A stretch of DNA of 10,424 nt from Candidatus Rokuibacteriota bacterium (lineage in GTDB: Bacteria; JAUVQV01): positions 1-10,424 of the forward strand of contig JAUWCW010000044.1 of assembly GCA_030609125.1 (NCBI GenBank), given 5' to 3'. Within the stretch, counting starts at the first letter, position 1; each line of letters opens with the position of its first letter. The notes under the pieces were generated by a model that was not told the origin of the DNA, searched no databases, and saw only the letters and a program-made list of their open reading frames with translations. Below are positions 1-7,979 of this stretch, piece after piece. The position numbers and the translations under genes were made by a program.

Positions 1-3
1 ATC

Positions 4-372
4 ATGATTCAGATGCAATCCATGCTGGATGTGGCCGACAACTCCGGCGCCAGGAAGGTGCAGTGCATCAAGGTTCTCGGGGGATCCAAAAGGCGCTACG
101 CCGGCCTGGGCGATATCATCGTCGTGGCCGTCAAGGAGTCCGCTCCGGGGGGCGCGATCAAGAAGGGCGATGTCCTCAAGGCGGTCGTGGTCCGGGTGGT
201 AAAGAGCACTCGCCGCTCGGACGGGTCATACATCCGTTTCGACCGGAACGCCGCCGTTGTCATCAATGCCCAGGGAGAGCCGCAGGGGAGCCGTATTTTC
301 GGCCCTGTCGCCCGCGAACTCCGCGCCCGGGGATTCATGAAAATCGTTTCCCTCGCGCCGGAGGTCCTCTAG
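4..372 (+). CDS. rplN: 50S ribosomal protein L14
   Basis: L14 is a conserved large-subunit protein that binds 23S rRNA near the subunit interface and helps form bridges to the 30S subunit. The 122-residue product matches the family's usual length of about 122-123. The N-terminus ([16 protein letters not shown]) and the L14 signature around residues 70-88 (DGSYIRF, then NAAVVIN) are both present, followed by [13 protein letters not shown] at 96-108. The ATG lies three bases inside the window, so its ribosome binding site and the expected upstream neighbour (rpsQ in most bacteria) cannot be seen. It is followed after 24 bases by rplX. No sign of truncation or atypical composition. Confidence 0.98.
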   Translation: MIQMQSMLDVADNSGARKVQCIKVLGGSKRRYAGLGDIIVVAVKESAPGGAIKKGDVLKAVVVRVVKSTRRSDGSYIRFDRNAAVVINAQGEPQGSRIFGPVARELRARGFMKIVSLAPEVL

Positions 373-396
373 GGGCGAGGAGACGGAGGTGTGGGT

Positions 397-705
397 ATGA
401 ATTACAGAGTGAAGGACACCGTGGAGGTCATCGCGGGCCGCGAGAAGGGCAAGAGGGGCAGGATTCTCAAGGTCCTTCCCGCCCAGGGAAGGGTCATTGT
501 CGAAAAGGTCAACTTCGTCAAGAGACACACCAAGCCTTCCCAGAAGAGCCGGCAGGGGGGAATCGTGGAGAAGGAAGGTTCGATACACGCCTCCAACGTG
601 ATGCTTTTCTGCAAGAAGTGCAACAAGGCCGTCAGGGTCAGGAACCTCCGAGGCGCCGACGGCACCGGGAGCAGGGCCTGTGCCCGGTGCGGGGAACTGA
701 CCTAG
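397..705 (+). CDS. rplX: 50S ribosomal protein L24, zinc-ribbon form
   Basis: L24 binds the 5' domain of 23S rRNA and starts large-subunit assembly. The 102-residue product opens with MNYRVKDTVEVIAGREKGKRG (the KOW region, residues 5-35). The C-terminal part has paired cysteines C72/C75 and C95/C98, the pattern of zinc-containing L24 proteins. A GTG at 391 is in frame, but GGAGGT at 385-390 would leave no spacer there. The same site is 6 bases from the ATG at 397, and the family also starts near this point, so 397 is chosen. It lies between rplN and rplE, as in other spc operons. Zinc binding is inferred from the cysteine pattern. Confidence 0.96.
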   Translation: MNYRVKDTVEVIAGREKGKRGRILKVLPAQGRVIVEKVNFVKRHTKPSQKSRQGGIVEKEGSIHASNVMLFCKKCNKAVRVRNLRGADGTGSRACARCGELT

Positions 706-756
706 AGACGGGAAGCGCCCTGACTGCGCGGGGAAGATACGGGAGAATCGAGAGGA

Positions 757-1308
757 ATGGCCGCTGAACAAGCAAGGATGAAAGTGAAGTACCGGGAGGA
801 AGTCGTCCCGGCGCTGAAAAAGCAGTTCGGGTACGGCAACATCATGGAAGTGCCTCGACTGGAGAAGATCGTCATCAATCGCGGCGCCGGGGACGCGGCC
901 CAGGAGGCCAAGCTGATGGACTCCTACGTGGCCGAGCTGGCGACGATCACCGGACAGAAGCCGGTGGTGACCCGCGCCAAACGCTCCGTGGCGGCCTTCA
1001 AGCTCCGCGAAGGCATGCCCATTGGCTGCAAGGTGACGATTCGCGGAAACAGGATGTATGAGTTCTACGACAGGCTGGTGAGCCTTACCCTCCCCAGGGT
1101 CCGGGACTTCCGGGGCGTATCGTCCAAGGGTTTCGACGGGCGTGGGAACTTCAACCTCGGCCTGGAAGAGCAGATCATCTTCCCCGAGGTCGATTACGAC
1201 AAGGTGGAGCGGGTCAAGGGCCTGACGGTTACGATCGTCACCACCGCCCGGACCGACGAGGAAGGGCAGGCGCTGCTGGGCGGCATGGGGTTTCCCTTCA
1301 GGGACTGA
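757..1308 (+). CDS. rplE: 50S ribosomal protein L5
   Basis: L5 binds 5S rRNA and helix 84 of 23S rRNA in the central protuberance and contacts the P-site tRNA. The 183-residue product compares with about 179 in the family. Visible landmarks are [10 protein letters not shown] at 32-41, [19 protein letters not shown] at 66-84, [11 protein letters not shown] at 87-97, [15 protein letters not shown] at 117-131 and the C-terminal GMGFPF. The start is not fully certain. AGAGGA directly abuts the ATG at 757, while a weaker GGGAGA lies about 10 bases upstream. The in-frame ATG at 778 would give 176 residues. The family length favours 757. The 51-base gap after rplX is where enterobacterial S8 repression acts, but no such structure was confirmed here. 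Confidence 0.97.
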   Translation: MAAEQARMKVKYREEVVPALKKQFGYGNIMEVPRLEKIVINRGAGDAAQEAKLMDSYVAELATITGQKPVVTRAKRSVAAFKLREGMPIGCKVTIRGNRMYEFYDRLVSLTLPRVRDFRGVSSKGFDGRGNFNLGLEEQIIFPEVDYDKVERVKGLTVTIVTTARTDEEGQALLGGMGFPFRD

Positions 1309-1332
1309 GAGAGACCGTTCGAGGAGGAAGTT

Positions 1333-1518
1333 GTGGCAAAGAAATCTTTGATAAACAAGGCGAACAGGAAACCGGCATTTCCGGTGCGGGGATACAACCG
1401 CTGCCCTCTCTGCGGCAGGCCGAGGGGCTTTCTGAGGAAGTTTCAGATGTGCCGGATCTGTTTCCGTATGCTGGCCCTCAGGGGCGATATCCCCGGCGTG
1501 GTCAAGGCCAGCTGGTAG
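1333..1518 (+). CDS. rpsN: 30S ribosomal protein S14, zinc type
   Basis: S14 binds the 3' domain of 16S rRNA in the small-subunit head. This is the short 61-residue zinc form (also called rpsZ), unlike the roughly 100-residue zinc-free form of enterobacteria. Cysteines C24, C27, C40 and C43 form a C-x2-C, C-x2-C zinc site, and the C-terminus ends in the family's usual KASW. Translation starts at GTG, and AGGAGG at 1322-1327 lies 5 bases upstream, which makes the start secure. Its place between rplE and rpsH is standard. Metal binding is inferred from the motif. Confidence 0.98.
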   Translation: MAKKSLINKANRKPAFPVRGYNRCPLCGRPRGFLRKFQMCRICFRMLALRGDIPGVVKASW

Positions 1519-1540
1519 AGGCCGGGAGGAGGAAGTAAGC

Positions 1541-1939
1541 ATGACGATGACTGACCCGATAGCGGATCTGCTGACCCGCATCCGCAATGCCAACCAGAAC
1601 GGCTCGGACAAGCTTGAGGTGCCGTCTTCCCGGTTCAAAGTGGAGATAGTCAGGGTTCTCAAGGAAGAGGGATACATCAATGATTTCCGCGTTCTGAAGG
1701 ACAAGGAACGGGCGGTGATCAAGATCTCCCTGAAGTACGCCGACAAGGACGAGAGGGTCATCAAGACCATCAAGAAGATAAGCAAGCCCTCAGGGAGAGT
1801 GTACGTGGGAAAAGACGAGATCCCCCGGGTCATGAGCGGCATGGGGGTCGCCATTATTTCCACTCCCAAAGGGGTGATGACGGACAGGCAGGCCCGCCGT
1901 GAAGGGGTCGGCGGGGAAGTGATCTGCACGGTCTGGTAA
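1541..1939 (+). CDS. rpsH: 30S ribosomal protein S8
   Basis: S8 is a primary 16S rRNA-binding protein of the central domain, and in Escherichia coli it also represses the spc operon by binding its mRNA. The 132-residue product has the typical N-terminus (DPIADLLTRIRNA from residue 5) and the C-terminal RNA-binding signature: ISTPKGVMTD, ARREGVGGE, and a final VICTVW. AGGAGG at 1527-1532 is 8 bases before the ATG at 1541. A second ATG two codons later is the start position in many homologues and remains possible. It lies 22 bases after rpsN and 13 before rplF. Feedback control by S8 is known for enterobacteria and is not demonstrated by this sequence. Confidence 0.98.
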   Translation: MTMTDPIADLLTRIRNANQNGSDKLEVPSSRFKVEIVRVLKEEGYINDFRVLKDKERAVIKISLKYADKDERVIKTIKKISKPSGRVYVGKDEIPRVMSGMGVAIISTPKGVMTDRQARREGVGGEVICTVW

Positions 1940-1952
1940 CGAGGAATATGCC

Positions 1953-2489
1953 ATGTCGCGAGTAGGGAAAAAGCCTATACCGATCCCCTCAGGGGTCGAT
2001 GTGAAGATCGGGGACGACTGGCTCGAGGTCAAGGGTCCCAAGGGAACGCTGCGGGGCCCGATCCCCGCCGCTATCAAGGCCGAGGTCAAGGGCAACGAGC
2101 TGACATTCGCCCACGTTGGAAACGAAAAGGGAGGCAACGCCGCCTTCGGGCTGGCGCGGGCCCTGTCGAACAACATGGTGCTGGGAGTCACCGAGGGTTT
2201 TCAGAAGGTTCTCGAGATCGTCGGCGTCGGGTACAGGGCGCAGGTGCAGGGCAGGACCCTGACCCTGAATCTGGGGTACTCGAACCCGGTGGAATACACC
2301 ATCCCGGAAGGGATAGAGGTCAGTGTCGAGCAGAAGAATCAGGTGGTGGTCAAGGGGATCGACAAGCAGCAGGTCGGTTCGGTGGCGGCTGAGATCAGGG
2401 GCTTTCGTGAGCCCGAGCCCTACAAGGGCAAAGGCGTGAAGTACCTCGACGAGCATATCCGCCGGAAGGTGGGCAAGACCGGCGCCTAG
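1953..2489 (+). CDS. rplF: 50S ribosomal protein L6
   Basis: L6 is a two-domain protein near the factor-binding site of the large subunit, next to the sarcin-ricin loop. The 178-residue product has the usual opening [15 protein letters not shown], the first domain through about residue 82, the inter-domain [12 protein letters not shown] at 87-98, and the L6 signature [10 protein letters not shown] at 155-164 followed by a basic tail. GAGGAA at 1941-1946 is 6 bases upstream of the ATG. An out-of-frame ATG at 1948 opens a five-codon frame that overlaps the start. This is probably chance, although translation of it would interfere with rplF initiation. Confidence 0.98.
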   Translation: MSRVGKKPIPIPSGVDVKIGDDWLEVKGPKGTLRGPIPAAIKAEVKGNELTFAHVGNEKGGNAAFGLARALSNNMVLGVTEGFQKVLEIVGVGYRAQVQGRTLTLNLGYSNPVEYTIPEGIEVSVEQKNQVVVKGIDKQQVGSVAAEIRGFREPEPYKGKGVKYLDEHIRRKVGKTGA

Positions 2490-2515
2490 CCCGGGCCGTC
2501 GGGGGAGGATCGAAG

Positions 2516-2878
2516 ATGAAGAAGATTGTCAGGGACCCGCGGAAAAAAAGAAGGGTCCGTATCCGAAAGAAGATCAGGGGCGTGCAGGAGCGGCCGCGCA
2601 TGAGCGTCTTCCGGAGCAATAAACACATATACGTCCAGATCGTGGACGATACGAGCGGACGGGTCCTGGCCTGCGCCTCGTCGCTGAGCGATGAGTTCAG
2701 GGGCAAGGCAGTCCAGGGCACGGGCATCGAGGGGGCCAAGATTGTCGGTGCCATGATCGCGGAGAAAGCCATGGCCAGGGATATTGGACAGGTCGTCTTC
2801 GACCGTGGCGGATACCTCTACCACGGCAGAGTGAAGGCCCTGGCCGAGGTGGCCCGCGAGAAGGGCCTGAAGTTCTAA
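2516..2878 (+). CDS. rplR: 50S ribosomal protein L18
   Basis: L18 works with L5 to attach 5S rRNA to the large subunit in the central protuberance. The 120-residue product is the usual length. It has a strongly basic N-terminal arm (residues 1-22), then [17 protein letters not shown] at 27-43, [17 protein letters not shown] at 95-111 and the almost invariant C-terminal GLKF. GGGGGAGG at 2501-2508 precedes the ATG by 7 bases. It lies between rplF and rpsE in the standard order. The 52-base gap to rpsE is one of the longer ones in the window and holds no recognisable gene. Confidence 0.98.
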   Translation: MKKIVRDPRKKRRVRIRKKIRGVQERPRMSVFRSNKHIYVQIVDDTSGRVLACASSLSDEFRGKAVQGTGIEGAKIVGAMIAEKAMARDIGQVVFDRGGYLYHGRVKALAEVAREKGLKF

Positions 2879-2930
2879 AACCAGGACGTCCGAGACAGGG
2901 GCGGGGACAACAAGGGGGATAAGAGAGCCT

Positions 2931-3461
2931 TTGCAACCGAGACAGAGAAGAGAGTCGTCACAGCCGAGACGAGCGGAAGAGAAAGAGTTCCTCGAAAAGG
3001 TGGTGAACATCAACCGGGTGGCCAAGGTTGTGAAGGGCGGCCGGAGATTCAGCTTCACCGCCCTTGTGGTCGTCGGTGACGGAAAAGGGCGTGTCGGCTG
3101 GGGGATGGGCAAGGCCAACGAGGTTCCCTCCGCCATCAGAAAGGGCATGGAGAAGGCGAAGAAGTCCCTGGTCGCCATCCCTCTGAAAAGGACGACTATT
3201 CCCCACCAGGTTCTCGGCCACTTCGGCGCGGGGAGGGTCATGCTCAAGCCGGCGTCCCAGGGAACGGGCGTCATCGCCGGCGGTCCGGTGCGTGCCGTCA
3301 TGGAGGCTCTGGGCGTCTCGGACATTCTCACCAAGTGCATCGGCACGAAGAACCCCAACAACGTCCTGAAGGCGACTTTCCAGGGCCTGCAGAGCATTCG
3401 CAGCGTGGAAGACGTGGCCCGCGTGAGAGGCAAGAAACCCGAGGAGATCCTCGCCCAGTAG
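2931..3461 (+). CDS. rpsE: 30S ribosomal protein S5, TTG start
   Basis: S5 lies at the mRNA entry side of the small subunit and affects decoding accuracy and mRNA unwinding. The 176-residue product has a basic N-terminal extension (1-16), the S5 double-stranded RNA-binding-like domain (about 20-85, with [19 protein letters not shown] at 24-42) and the C-terminal domain ([18 protein letters not shown] at 111-128, [10 protein letters not shown] at 140-149). The only reasonable start that keeps the conserved N-terminal domain is TTG at 2931. AAGGGGG at 2912-2918 is 12 bases away and AAGAGAG at 2921-2927 is 3 bases away, so initiation looks weak. rplO follows directly, and the usual rpmD is absent. 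Confidence 0.96.
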   Translation: MQPRQRRESSQPRRAEEKEFLEKVVNINRVAKVVKGGRRFSFTALVVVGDGKGRVGWGMGKANEVPSAIRKGMEKAKKSLVAIPLKRTTIPHQVLGHFGAGRVMLKPASQGTGVIAGGPVRAVMEALGVSDILTKCIGTKNPNNVLKATFQGLQSIRSVEDVARVRGKKPEEILAQ

Positions 3462-3509
3462 AGGCCGAGGCAGAGACTGAAGGCAGGCAGGATGATGGAA
3501 CAGGGAGAA

Positions 3510-3962
3510 ATGAAACTGCACCAGCTGCGGCCCCCGAAGGGCACGAAGAAATCGCCCAAGAGGGTCGGCAGGGGAACAGGGTCGGGTCACGGCAAGACGA
3601 GCTGCCGCGGTCAGAAGGGCCAGTCGTCCCGCTCCGGCGGGGGTGTTCGCCCCGGTTTTGAAGGGGGGCAGATGCCCCTGGCGAGGAGGCTCCCCAAGAG
3701 GGGCTTCCACAACATATTCCGTGTCGAGTACCAGGTGGTCAACGTGAGCCGTCTCGGTGTTTTCGAAGCGGGCGCCGAAGTCGATCTCGAGGGGCTGCGG
3801 GGCAGAAGAATGATCCGCAAGCCCGATGCCCCCGTCAAGATCCTCGGAAAGGGAGACATCGCCCACCCTCTCACCGTCAGGGTTCACGCCGTGAGCGCGA
3901 CCGCGAGAAAGAAGATCGAGGATGCGGGAGGACGGATCGAGCTGATCGGCAAGGGCCGGTAG
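3510..3962 (+). CDS. rplO: 50S ribosomal protein L15
   Basis: L15 binds 23S rRNA late in large-subunit assembly. From the ATG at 3510 the product is 150 residues. It begins with the family-typical [11 protein letters not shown], then has the glycine-rich basic stretch [17 protein letters not shown] (18-34), [20 protein letters not shown] (37-56) and the C-terminal L15 signature (VKILGKGDI at 109-117, [17 protein letters not shown] at 125-141). The start is uncertain. ATGs at 3492 and 3495 would add five or six residues and have a better spaced AAGG or AGGCAGG upstream, while AGGGAG at 3502-3507 is only 2 bases from 3510. Conservation favours 3510. It ends 15 bases before secY. Confidence 0.95.
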   Translation: MKLHQLRPPKGTKKSPKRVGRGTGSGHGKTSCRGQKGQSSRSGGGVRPGFEGGQMPLARRLPKRGFHNIFRVEYQVVNVSRLGVFEAGAEVDLEGLRGRRMIRKPDAPVKILGKGDIAHPLTVRVHAVSATARKKIEDAGGRIELIGKGR

Positions 3963-3977
3963 GGGACCGGAAGCACA

Positions 3978-5261
3978 ATGGAAATAGTCAGGAATATATA
4001 CAACATCCCGGAGCTCCGCAAAAGGATCGTCTTCACGTTCCTGATGCTGGTCGTCTACCGTGTGGGCGCCCACATCCCCACTCCCGGCATCGATCTGCAG
4101 GCCCTGGGGTCCTTTTTCGACGCCGCCCGCGGGACGATGCTGGGCTTTTTCGATATGTTTTCAGGGGGTGCCCTCCGGCGGCTGACAATCTTCGCTCTCG
4201 GCATCATGCCCTACATCAACGCCGCCATCATTCTCGAGCTCCTCAAGGTGGTGATCCCCCACCTCGCCCGCCTGGCGAAGGAAGGCGAGGCGGGAAGAAA
4301 GAAGCTCACCCAGTACACCCGCTACGGCACGATCGTCATCGCCATCGTCCAGGCTACGGGTATATCCATCGGCCTGGAGAGCATGACGGCTCCCAACGGC
4401 GCCGCCATCGTTCCCCTCCCGGGCCTCGCCTTTCGCCTCCTCACGATCATCACTCTCACCAGCGGAACGGCCTTTATCATGTGGCTGGGGGAGCAGATCA
4501 GCGAGCGGGGAATAGGCAATGGAATATCCCTCATCATTTTCGCCGGCATCGTCGTGCGCATGCCCGAGGCGATGGTGAAGACCGTAACCCTGTGGCGAAG
4601 CGGCGAAATGCCCCTTTTTCTCCTCCTTTTTCTCGTGGTTATGACCGTGGCCGTCGTGGCGGTGATCGTTTTTGCCGAGACCGGGCAGCGCAAGATACCC
4701 GTGCAGTACGCCCGCCGCGTGGTGGGGCGGAAGATGTACGGGGGGCAGAGCACCTACATCCCGCTCAAGATCAACACCTCGGGTGTCATCCCGCCGATTT
4801 TTGCCTCCTCCATCATCATGTTCCCCGCCACGGTGGCGCAGTTTATAAACGTTCCCGTCATGCAGACCGTTTCGAACCTTCTCCAGCCGGGAAGGATCCT
4901 TTACGAGAGCATCTTCGTCTTCCTGATCGTGTTCTTCTGCTACTTCTACACGGCGGTGGTTTTCAACCCCGACGATCTGGCGGACAACCTGAAGAAGTAC
5001 GGCGGCTTCATCCCCGGCATCCGGCCGGGCAAGAAGACCGCGGCGTATATCGACCGCGTTCTCACCCGCATCACCCTCGGCGGGGCGGTCTATGTTTCCG
5101 CGATCTGCGTGCTGCCCGATATTCTCATCAGCCAGCTCAACGTTCCGTTCTACTTCGGGGGGACGGCGCTGCTGATTTCAGTGGTGGTGGCGAAGGATAC
5201 GGTGACGCAGATCGAGTCGCATCTGTTGACGCGGCATTACAAGGGTTTTCTGAAAAAGTAG
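3978..5261 (+). CDS. secY: Preprotein translocase subunit SecY
   Basis: SecY is the channel of the Sec translocon in the cytoplasmic membrane. With SecE and SecG it passes proteins driven by SecA or by the ribosome, and releases membrane segments sideways. The 427-residue product is the usual size and shows the ten-helix pattern. Hydrophobic segments include about 18-34, 117-133, 153-170, 182-194, 211-233, 270-290, 311-329, 366-384 and 390-405. Family motifs are FALGIMPYINAAIILELL (72-89), SERGIGNGISLIIFAGI (175-191) and the cytosolic-loop FIPGIRPGKKTA (344-355); the arginine at 349 corresponds to the essential R357 of the E. coli protein. A weak CGGAAG lies upstream of the ATG. Its stop codon overlaps the adk ribosome binding site. 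Confidence 0.98.
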   Translation: MEIVRNIYNIPELRKRIVFTFLMLVVYRVGAHIPTPGIDLQALGSFFDAARGTMLGFFDMFSGGALRRLTIFALGIMPYINAAIILELLKVVIPHLARLAKEGEAGRKKLTQYTRYGTIVIAIVQATGISIGLESMTAPNGAAIVPLPGLAFRLLTIITLTSGTAFIMWLGEQISERGIGNGISLIIFAGIVVRMPEAMVKTVTLWRSGEMPLFLLLFLVVMTVAVVAVIVFAETGQRKIPVQYARRVVGRKMYGGQSTYIPLKINTSGVIPPIFASSIIMFPATVAQFINVPVMQTVSNLLQPGRILYESIFVFLIVFFCYFYTAVVFNPDDLADNLKKYGGFIPGIRPGKKTAAYIDRVLTRITLGGAVYVSAICVLPDILISQLNVPFYFGGTALLISVVVAKDTVTQIESHLLTRHYKGFLKK

Positions 5262-5275
5262 GAGGTGAGCTCACC
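5260..5275 (+). promoter_or_regulatory. adk ribosome binding site within a 12-base palindrome
   Basis: AGGAGGTGA at 5260-5268 is a nine-base match to the usual 16S anti-Shine-Dalgarno complement and overlaps the secY stop codon (5259-5261). The second half of this site is part of the perfect palindrome GGTGAGCTCACC at 5264-5275, which ends right before the adk ATG. In RNA this could fold as GGTG-AGCT-CACC, hiding part of the site; in DNA it could be a two-fold symmetric protein site. The palindrome is seen directly. Any regulatory effect is inference. Confidence 0.6.
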
Positions 5276-5923
5276 ATGCGAATGATACTTCTTGGACCGC
5301 CGGGAGCCGGCAAGGGCACGCAGGCCAAAATGCTCCTGGAGAAGCTGGCGATTCCGCAGATCTCAACGGGCGACATCCTCAGGGCGGCCGTCAAGGACGG
5401 CACGCCCATGGGCCTGGAAGCCAAGAGCTTCATGGACAGCGGGGGCCTGGTCCCCGACTCGGTGGTCATCGGGATCATCCGGGACAGGATCCAGGACGAG
5501 GACTGCAGCAAGGGTTATATCCTGGACGGCTTCCCCCGGACCATCGCCCAGGCCGAGGCGCTGGACACGATGCTCTCCGAACTGGGAAGCGGCATCGACG
5601 CCGTCGTGAGCCTGCAGGCCGACGAGGAAGAGCTTGTCCGTCGCCTGACGGGACGGCGGACTTGCCGGTCCTGCGGTTTTGGTTTTCACGTCATGTTCAA
5701 GCCTCCCAAGGCCGAGGGTGTCTGCGATGAGTGCGGCGGCGAGCTGTACCAGCGTGACGACGACCAGGAGACGGCAATCCGGGAGCGGCTCTCCGTCTAT
5801 GGGGAGCAGACCCAGCCTCTTATCGACTATTACCGCGGCAAAGGCACCCTGAAGGAAGTCGACGGGCTCGGCGAGATCCAGGAGATCCAGGGGAGAATCC
5901 TGGGGGCCATCGGGACGGCCTAG
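5276..5923 (+). CDS. adk: Adenylate kinase, zinc-lid type
   Basis: Adenylate kinase converts ATP plus AMP into two ADP in the cytoplasm and balances adenine nucleotides. The 215-residue product is the long, lid-containing form. It has the P-loop GPPGAGKGT at 7-15, the AMP-binding region (STGDILRAA at 30-38; DGFPRTIAQAE at 84-94) and the lid at about 126-163 with C130, C133, C150 and C153, the four-cysteine zinc site of many Gram-positive and some proteobacterial enzymes. The conserved ATP-binding arginines are represented by TGRR at 125-128 and IRERL at 168-172. The ATG at 5276 is 7 bases after AGGAGGTGA; a second ATG two codons later is possible. Location between secY and map is common in many bacteria. 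Confidence 0.98.
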   Translation: MRMILLGPPGAGKGTQAKMLLEKLAIPQISTGDILRAAVKDGTPMGLEAKSFMDSGGLVPDSVVIGIIRDRIQDEDCSKGYILDGFPRTIAQAEALDTMLSELGSGIDAVVSLQADEEELVRRLTGRRTCRSCGFGFHVMFKPPKAEGVCDECGGELYQRDDDQETAIRERLSVYGEQTQPLIDYYRGKGTLKEVDGLGEIQEIQGRILGAIGTA

Positions 5924-5968
5924 GACCTTTGGGCGGACTGCGGACTGAAAAGATGAGTTTCACCGGGG

Positions 5969-6718
5969 ATGATAATTCTGAAGACACGGGAAGAGCTGGA
6001 AAAAATGCGGCGGGTGAGCCGCGTCATCGGGGAGACTCTTGAGGGCATGGAGCATCTTATGAAACCCGGCGTGCGGACGAAGGAGATCGACGAGTTCGCC
6101 GAGGACTCCCTGCGCTCCCGCGGCGTGGAGCCCGGGTTCAAGGGGTACCGGGGCTATCCGGCCACGGTCTGCGCCTCACGGAACGAGGTCGTGGTCCACG
6201 GCATTCCCTCCGACGAGACTCTCGAGGAGGGTGACATCATCAGCATCGATGTGGGGGGGCTGCTGGAAGGATACTACGGCGATTCAGCCAGGACCTTCCC
6301 CGTGGGGAAGGTGTCTCCCACGGCAGCCCGGCTCCTCGATACTGCCCGGGAAGCACTGGAACGGGGCATCGAGCAGGCCAGGGTCGGAGGACGGCTGCAC
6401 GACATTTCGTGGGCCATCCAGAACTGTGCCGAGAGTGAGAACTTCAACGTCGTCAGGGACTACGTGGGACACGGTATAGGCAGAAGTCTTCACGAGGATC
6501 CCCAGGTGCCCAATTTCGGGCAGCCCGGCAGCGGGCCGCGCCTGCGGGAGGGCATGGTTCTGGCTATCGAGCCGATGCTGAACGCGGGGACCTCGGAGGT
6601 GAAGCTGAAGAACGACGGCTGGGCCGTGGTGACGTCGGACGGCATGCTTTCGGCGCACTTCGAGCACACCGTGGCTATAACCGAGGCGGGGCCTGAAGTC
6701 CTGACCCGGTGTTTGTGA
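5969..6718 (+). CDS. map: Methionine aminopeptidase, type I
   Basis: This enzyme removes the initiator methionine from nascent proteins after deformylation when the second residue is small. The 249-residue product is the short bacterial type Ia form, without a zinc-finger extension. All active-site residues are visible: H78, metal ligands D94, D105, H168, E201 and E232, and H175, matching E. coli H79, D97, D108, H171, E204, E235 and H178. The start [14 protein letters not shown] fits the family, and an in-frame stop at 5954-5956 excludes anything longer. The upstream region has no good ribosome binding site, only CGGGG touching the ATG, so expression may depend on coupling or be low. The infA ribosome binding site overlaps its stop codon. 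Confidence 0.97.
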   Translation: MIILKTREELEKMRRVSRVIGETLEGMEHLMKPGVRTKEIDEFAEDSLRSRGVEPGFKGYRGYPATVCASRNEVVVHGIPSDETLEEGDIISIDVGGLLEGYYGDSARTFPVGKVSPTAARLLDTAREALERGIEQARVGGRLHDISWAIQNCAESENFNVVRDYVGHGIGRSLHEDPQVPNFGQPGSGPRLREGMVLAIEPMLNAGTSEVKLKNDGWAVVTSDGMLSAHFEHTVAITEAGPEVLTRCL

Positions 6719-6729
6719 GGAGGGGAAGT

Positions 6730-6948
6730 ATGGCCAAGGAAGAAGCGATCGAGATTGAGGGGACGATCGTCGAGCCCCTGCCCAACGCCATGTTCCGGGT
6801 GAAACTGGAGAACGGGCATCGCATCCTGGCTTACATTTCCGGCAAGATGCGGATGCACTATATCCGGATCCTTCCGGGTGACAAGGTCAAGGTGGCTCTT
6901 TCGCCTTACGACCTCAGCCGCGGCCGGATCGTGTTCCGCTACAAGTAG
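6730..6948 (+). CDS. infA: Translation initiation factor IF-1
   Basis: IF-1 binds the A site of the 30S subunit during initiation and works with IF-2 and IF-3. The 72-residue product is exactly the usual length and is a single OB-fold (S1-like) domain. The sequence reads [20 protein letters not shown], then [26 protein letters not shown] at 37-53 and [10 protein letters not shown] at 58-67. An in-frame ATG at 6709 would add seven unconserved residues inside the end of map. GAGGAGGGG at 6717-6725 sits correctly for 6730, so that start is used. The tight junctions map-infA-rpmJ indicate joint transcription and probably translational coupling. Confidence 0.98.
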   Translation: MAKEEAIEIEGTIVEPLPNAMFRVKLENGHRILAYISGKMRMHYIRILPGDKVKVALSPYDLSRGRIVFRYK

Positions 6949-6968
6949 GACGGCAGGAGACAGGTACG

Positions 6969-7082
6969 ATGAAAGTCAGATCGTCGGTCAAGAAGATATG
7001 CGACAAGTGCAAGGTTATTCGCCGCAAAGGGGTGGTGCGGGTTATCTGCGAAAACCCCAAGCATAAGCAGCGCCAGGGATAG
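6969..7082 (+). CDS. rpmJ: 50S ribosomal protein L36, zinc type
   Basis: L36 is the smallest large-subunit protein and binds 23S rRNA near the peptidyl transferase and L6 region. The reading frame encodes 37 residues, starting [14 protein letters not shown] and ending KHKQRQG. The zinc ligands C11, C14, C27 and H32 are all present, so this is the zinc-containing paralogue rather than the zinc-free one made under zinc starvation in some bacteria. AGGAGA at 6955-6960 lies 8 bases before the ATG. It sits in its standard place between infA and rpsM, 20 bases after the former and 47 before the latter. Confidence 0.98.
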   Translation: MKVRSSVKKICDKCKVIRRKGVVRVICENPKHKQRQG

Positions 7083-7129
7083 GCGGCAGCGGCGAAGAGT
7101 AGACGGAAAGGCTAAAAGGAGGAAATTCA

Positions 7130-7504
7130 TTGGCTCGGATAGCAGGCGTTGACTTGCCGAGGGAAAAGAGGGTTGAGATCGCCCTGTGCTACATCTACGG
7201 GATCGGACCCAGGATTTCGGGCCGTGTGCTCAGCATGGCGAACATCAATGTGGACATGCGCGTCAAGAACCTCACCGAGGAGGAGGTCAGCCGGATCCGG
7301 AATGTCATCGACCAGAACTTCAAGGTCGAGGGGGAGCTTCGCAAGGAGGTCTCCTTCAATATCAAGAGGTTGATGGACATAGGCTGCTACCGCGGGCTGC
7401 GTCACCGCCGGAACCTTCCGGTTCGCGGCCAGAGGACGCACACCAACGCCCGGACCCGCCGTGGGAAGAGAAGAGCCACGGTGCGCACCAGCAAGGGCAA
7501 GTAA
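7130..7504 (+). CDS. rpsM: 30S ribosomal protein S13, TTG start
   Basis: S13 lies in the head of the small subunit, forms bridges to L5 and 23S rRNA, and contacts the P-site tRNA with its basic tail. The 124-residue product starts [19 protein letters not shown], has the helix-hairpin-helix-like YGIGPR at 23-28, [18 protein letters not shown] at 86-103 and a basic C-terminal tail. Translation starts at TTG. AGGAGG at 7117-7122 is 7 bases upstream and homology begins exactly here, so the start is secure. This is the first gene of the classical alpha operon. In E. coli S4 represses that operon at the leader around this start codon; no such pseudoknot was confirmed here. Confidence 0.98.
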   Translation: MARIAGVDLPREKRVEIALCYIYGIGPRISGRVLSMANINVDMRVKNLTEEEVSRIRNVIDQNFKVEGELRKEVSFNIKRLMDIGCYRGLRHRRNLPVRGQRTHTNARTRRGKRRATVRTSKGK

Positions 7505-7534
7505 GAGAAGCACTGACCGGAGAGGACGGATTCA

Positions 7535-7933
7535 ATGGCAAAGGATCGCGGCAAAAAAGGATCTAGAAAGAAGAAGGAAAAAAAGAACATTCCGACTGGC
7601 GTGGCTCACGTCCAGTCCACCTTCAATAACACCATCATCACCATTACCGACCTCGAAGGACAGGTTGTCTGCTGGTCCAGCGCAGGAGCGATGGGCTTCA
7701 AGGGCTCCAGGAAGGGAACACCCTTCGCCGCCCAGGTGGCCGGTGAAGATACGGCCCGCAAGGCCAAGGAGCATGGAGTCAAGAGAGTCGAAGTTTACGT
7801 CAAGGGACCGGGCTCGGGCCGCGAGGCGGCCATCCGGGCCCTGCAGGCCGCGGGCCTGCAGATCAGCCTGATAAAGGATGTGACGCCCATACCTCACAAC
7901 GGGTGCCGCCCGCCGAAGCGCAGGAGAGTGTGA
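7535..7933 (+). CDS. rpsK: 30S ribosomal protein S11
   Basis: S11 lies on the platform of the small subunit near the E site and the 3' end of 16S rRNA. The 132-residue product has a lysine-rich N-terminal arm (residues 3-18), the conserved [15 protein letters not shown] at 25-39, [20 protein letters not shown] at 48-67, [14 protein letters not shown] at 90-103, and the nearly invariant C-terminus [22 protein letters not shown] at 7521-7526 is 8 bases before the ATG. It follows rpsM by 30 bases and precedes rpsD by 46, as expected for an alpha operon. Nothing unusual apart from the long basic arm. Confidence 0.98.
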   Translation: MAKDRGKKGSRKKKEKKNIPTGVAHVQSTFNNTIITITDLEGQVVCWSSAGAMGFKGSRKGTPFAAQVAGEDTARKAKEHGVKRVEVYVKGPGSGREAAIRALQAAGLQISLIKDVTPIPHNGCRPPKRRRV

Positions 7934-7979
7934 GCGGTGCTGTTGGAGGCTGGAGCGGGGACAACTAAAGGAGGCACCA

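Noticed and set aside
706-756. Possible S8-binding repressor site in the rplX-rplE gap (GCGC repeats around 716-730).
   Set aside because: Only a 4-bp GC stem can be seen and the conserved S8-site core was not recognised; weak stems are expected by chance in GC-rich DNA.
226-1929. Long minus-strand open frame of 567 codons across rplN to rpsH.
   Set aside because: It is antisense to five clear ribosomal protein genes, has no recognisable domain, and is explained by GC-rich codon bias in the opposite strand.
4481-5275. N-terminal extension of adk through an open frame overlapping secY.
   Set aside because: The P-loop kinase begins at 5276-5282 with a strong ribosome binding site; the upstream frame is a shifted reading of secY.
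7083-7132. S4-binding pseudoknot in the leader of rpsM, as in the E. coli alpha operon.
   Set aside because: No paired segments typical of the pseudoknot could be traced by eye, and the site is not known to be general outside enterobacteria.
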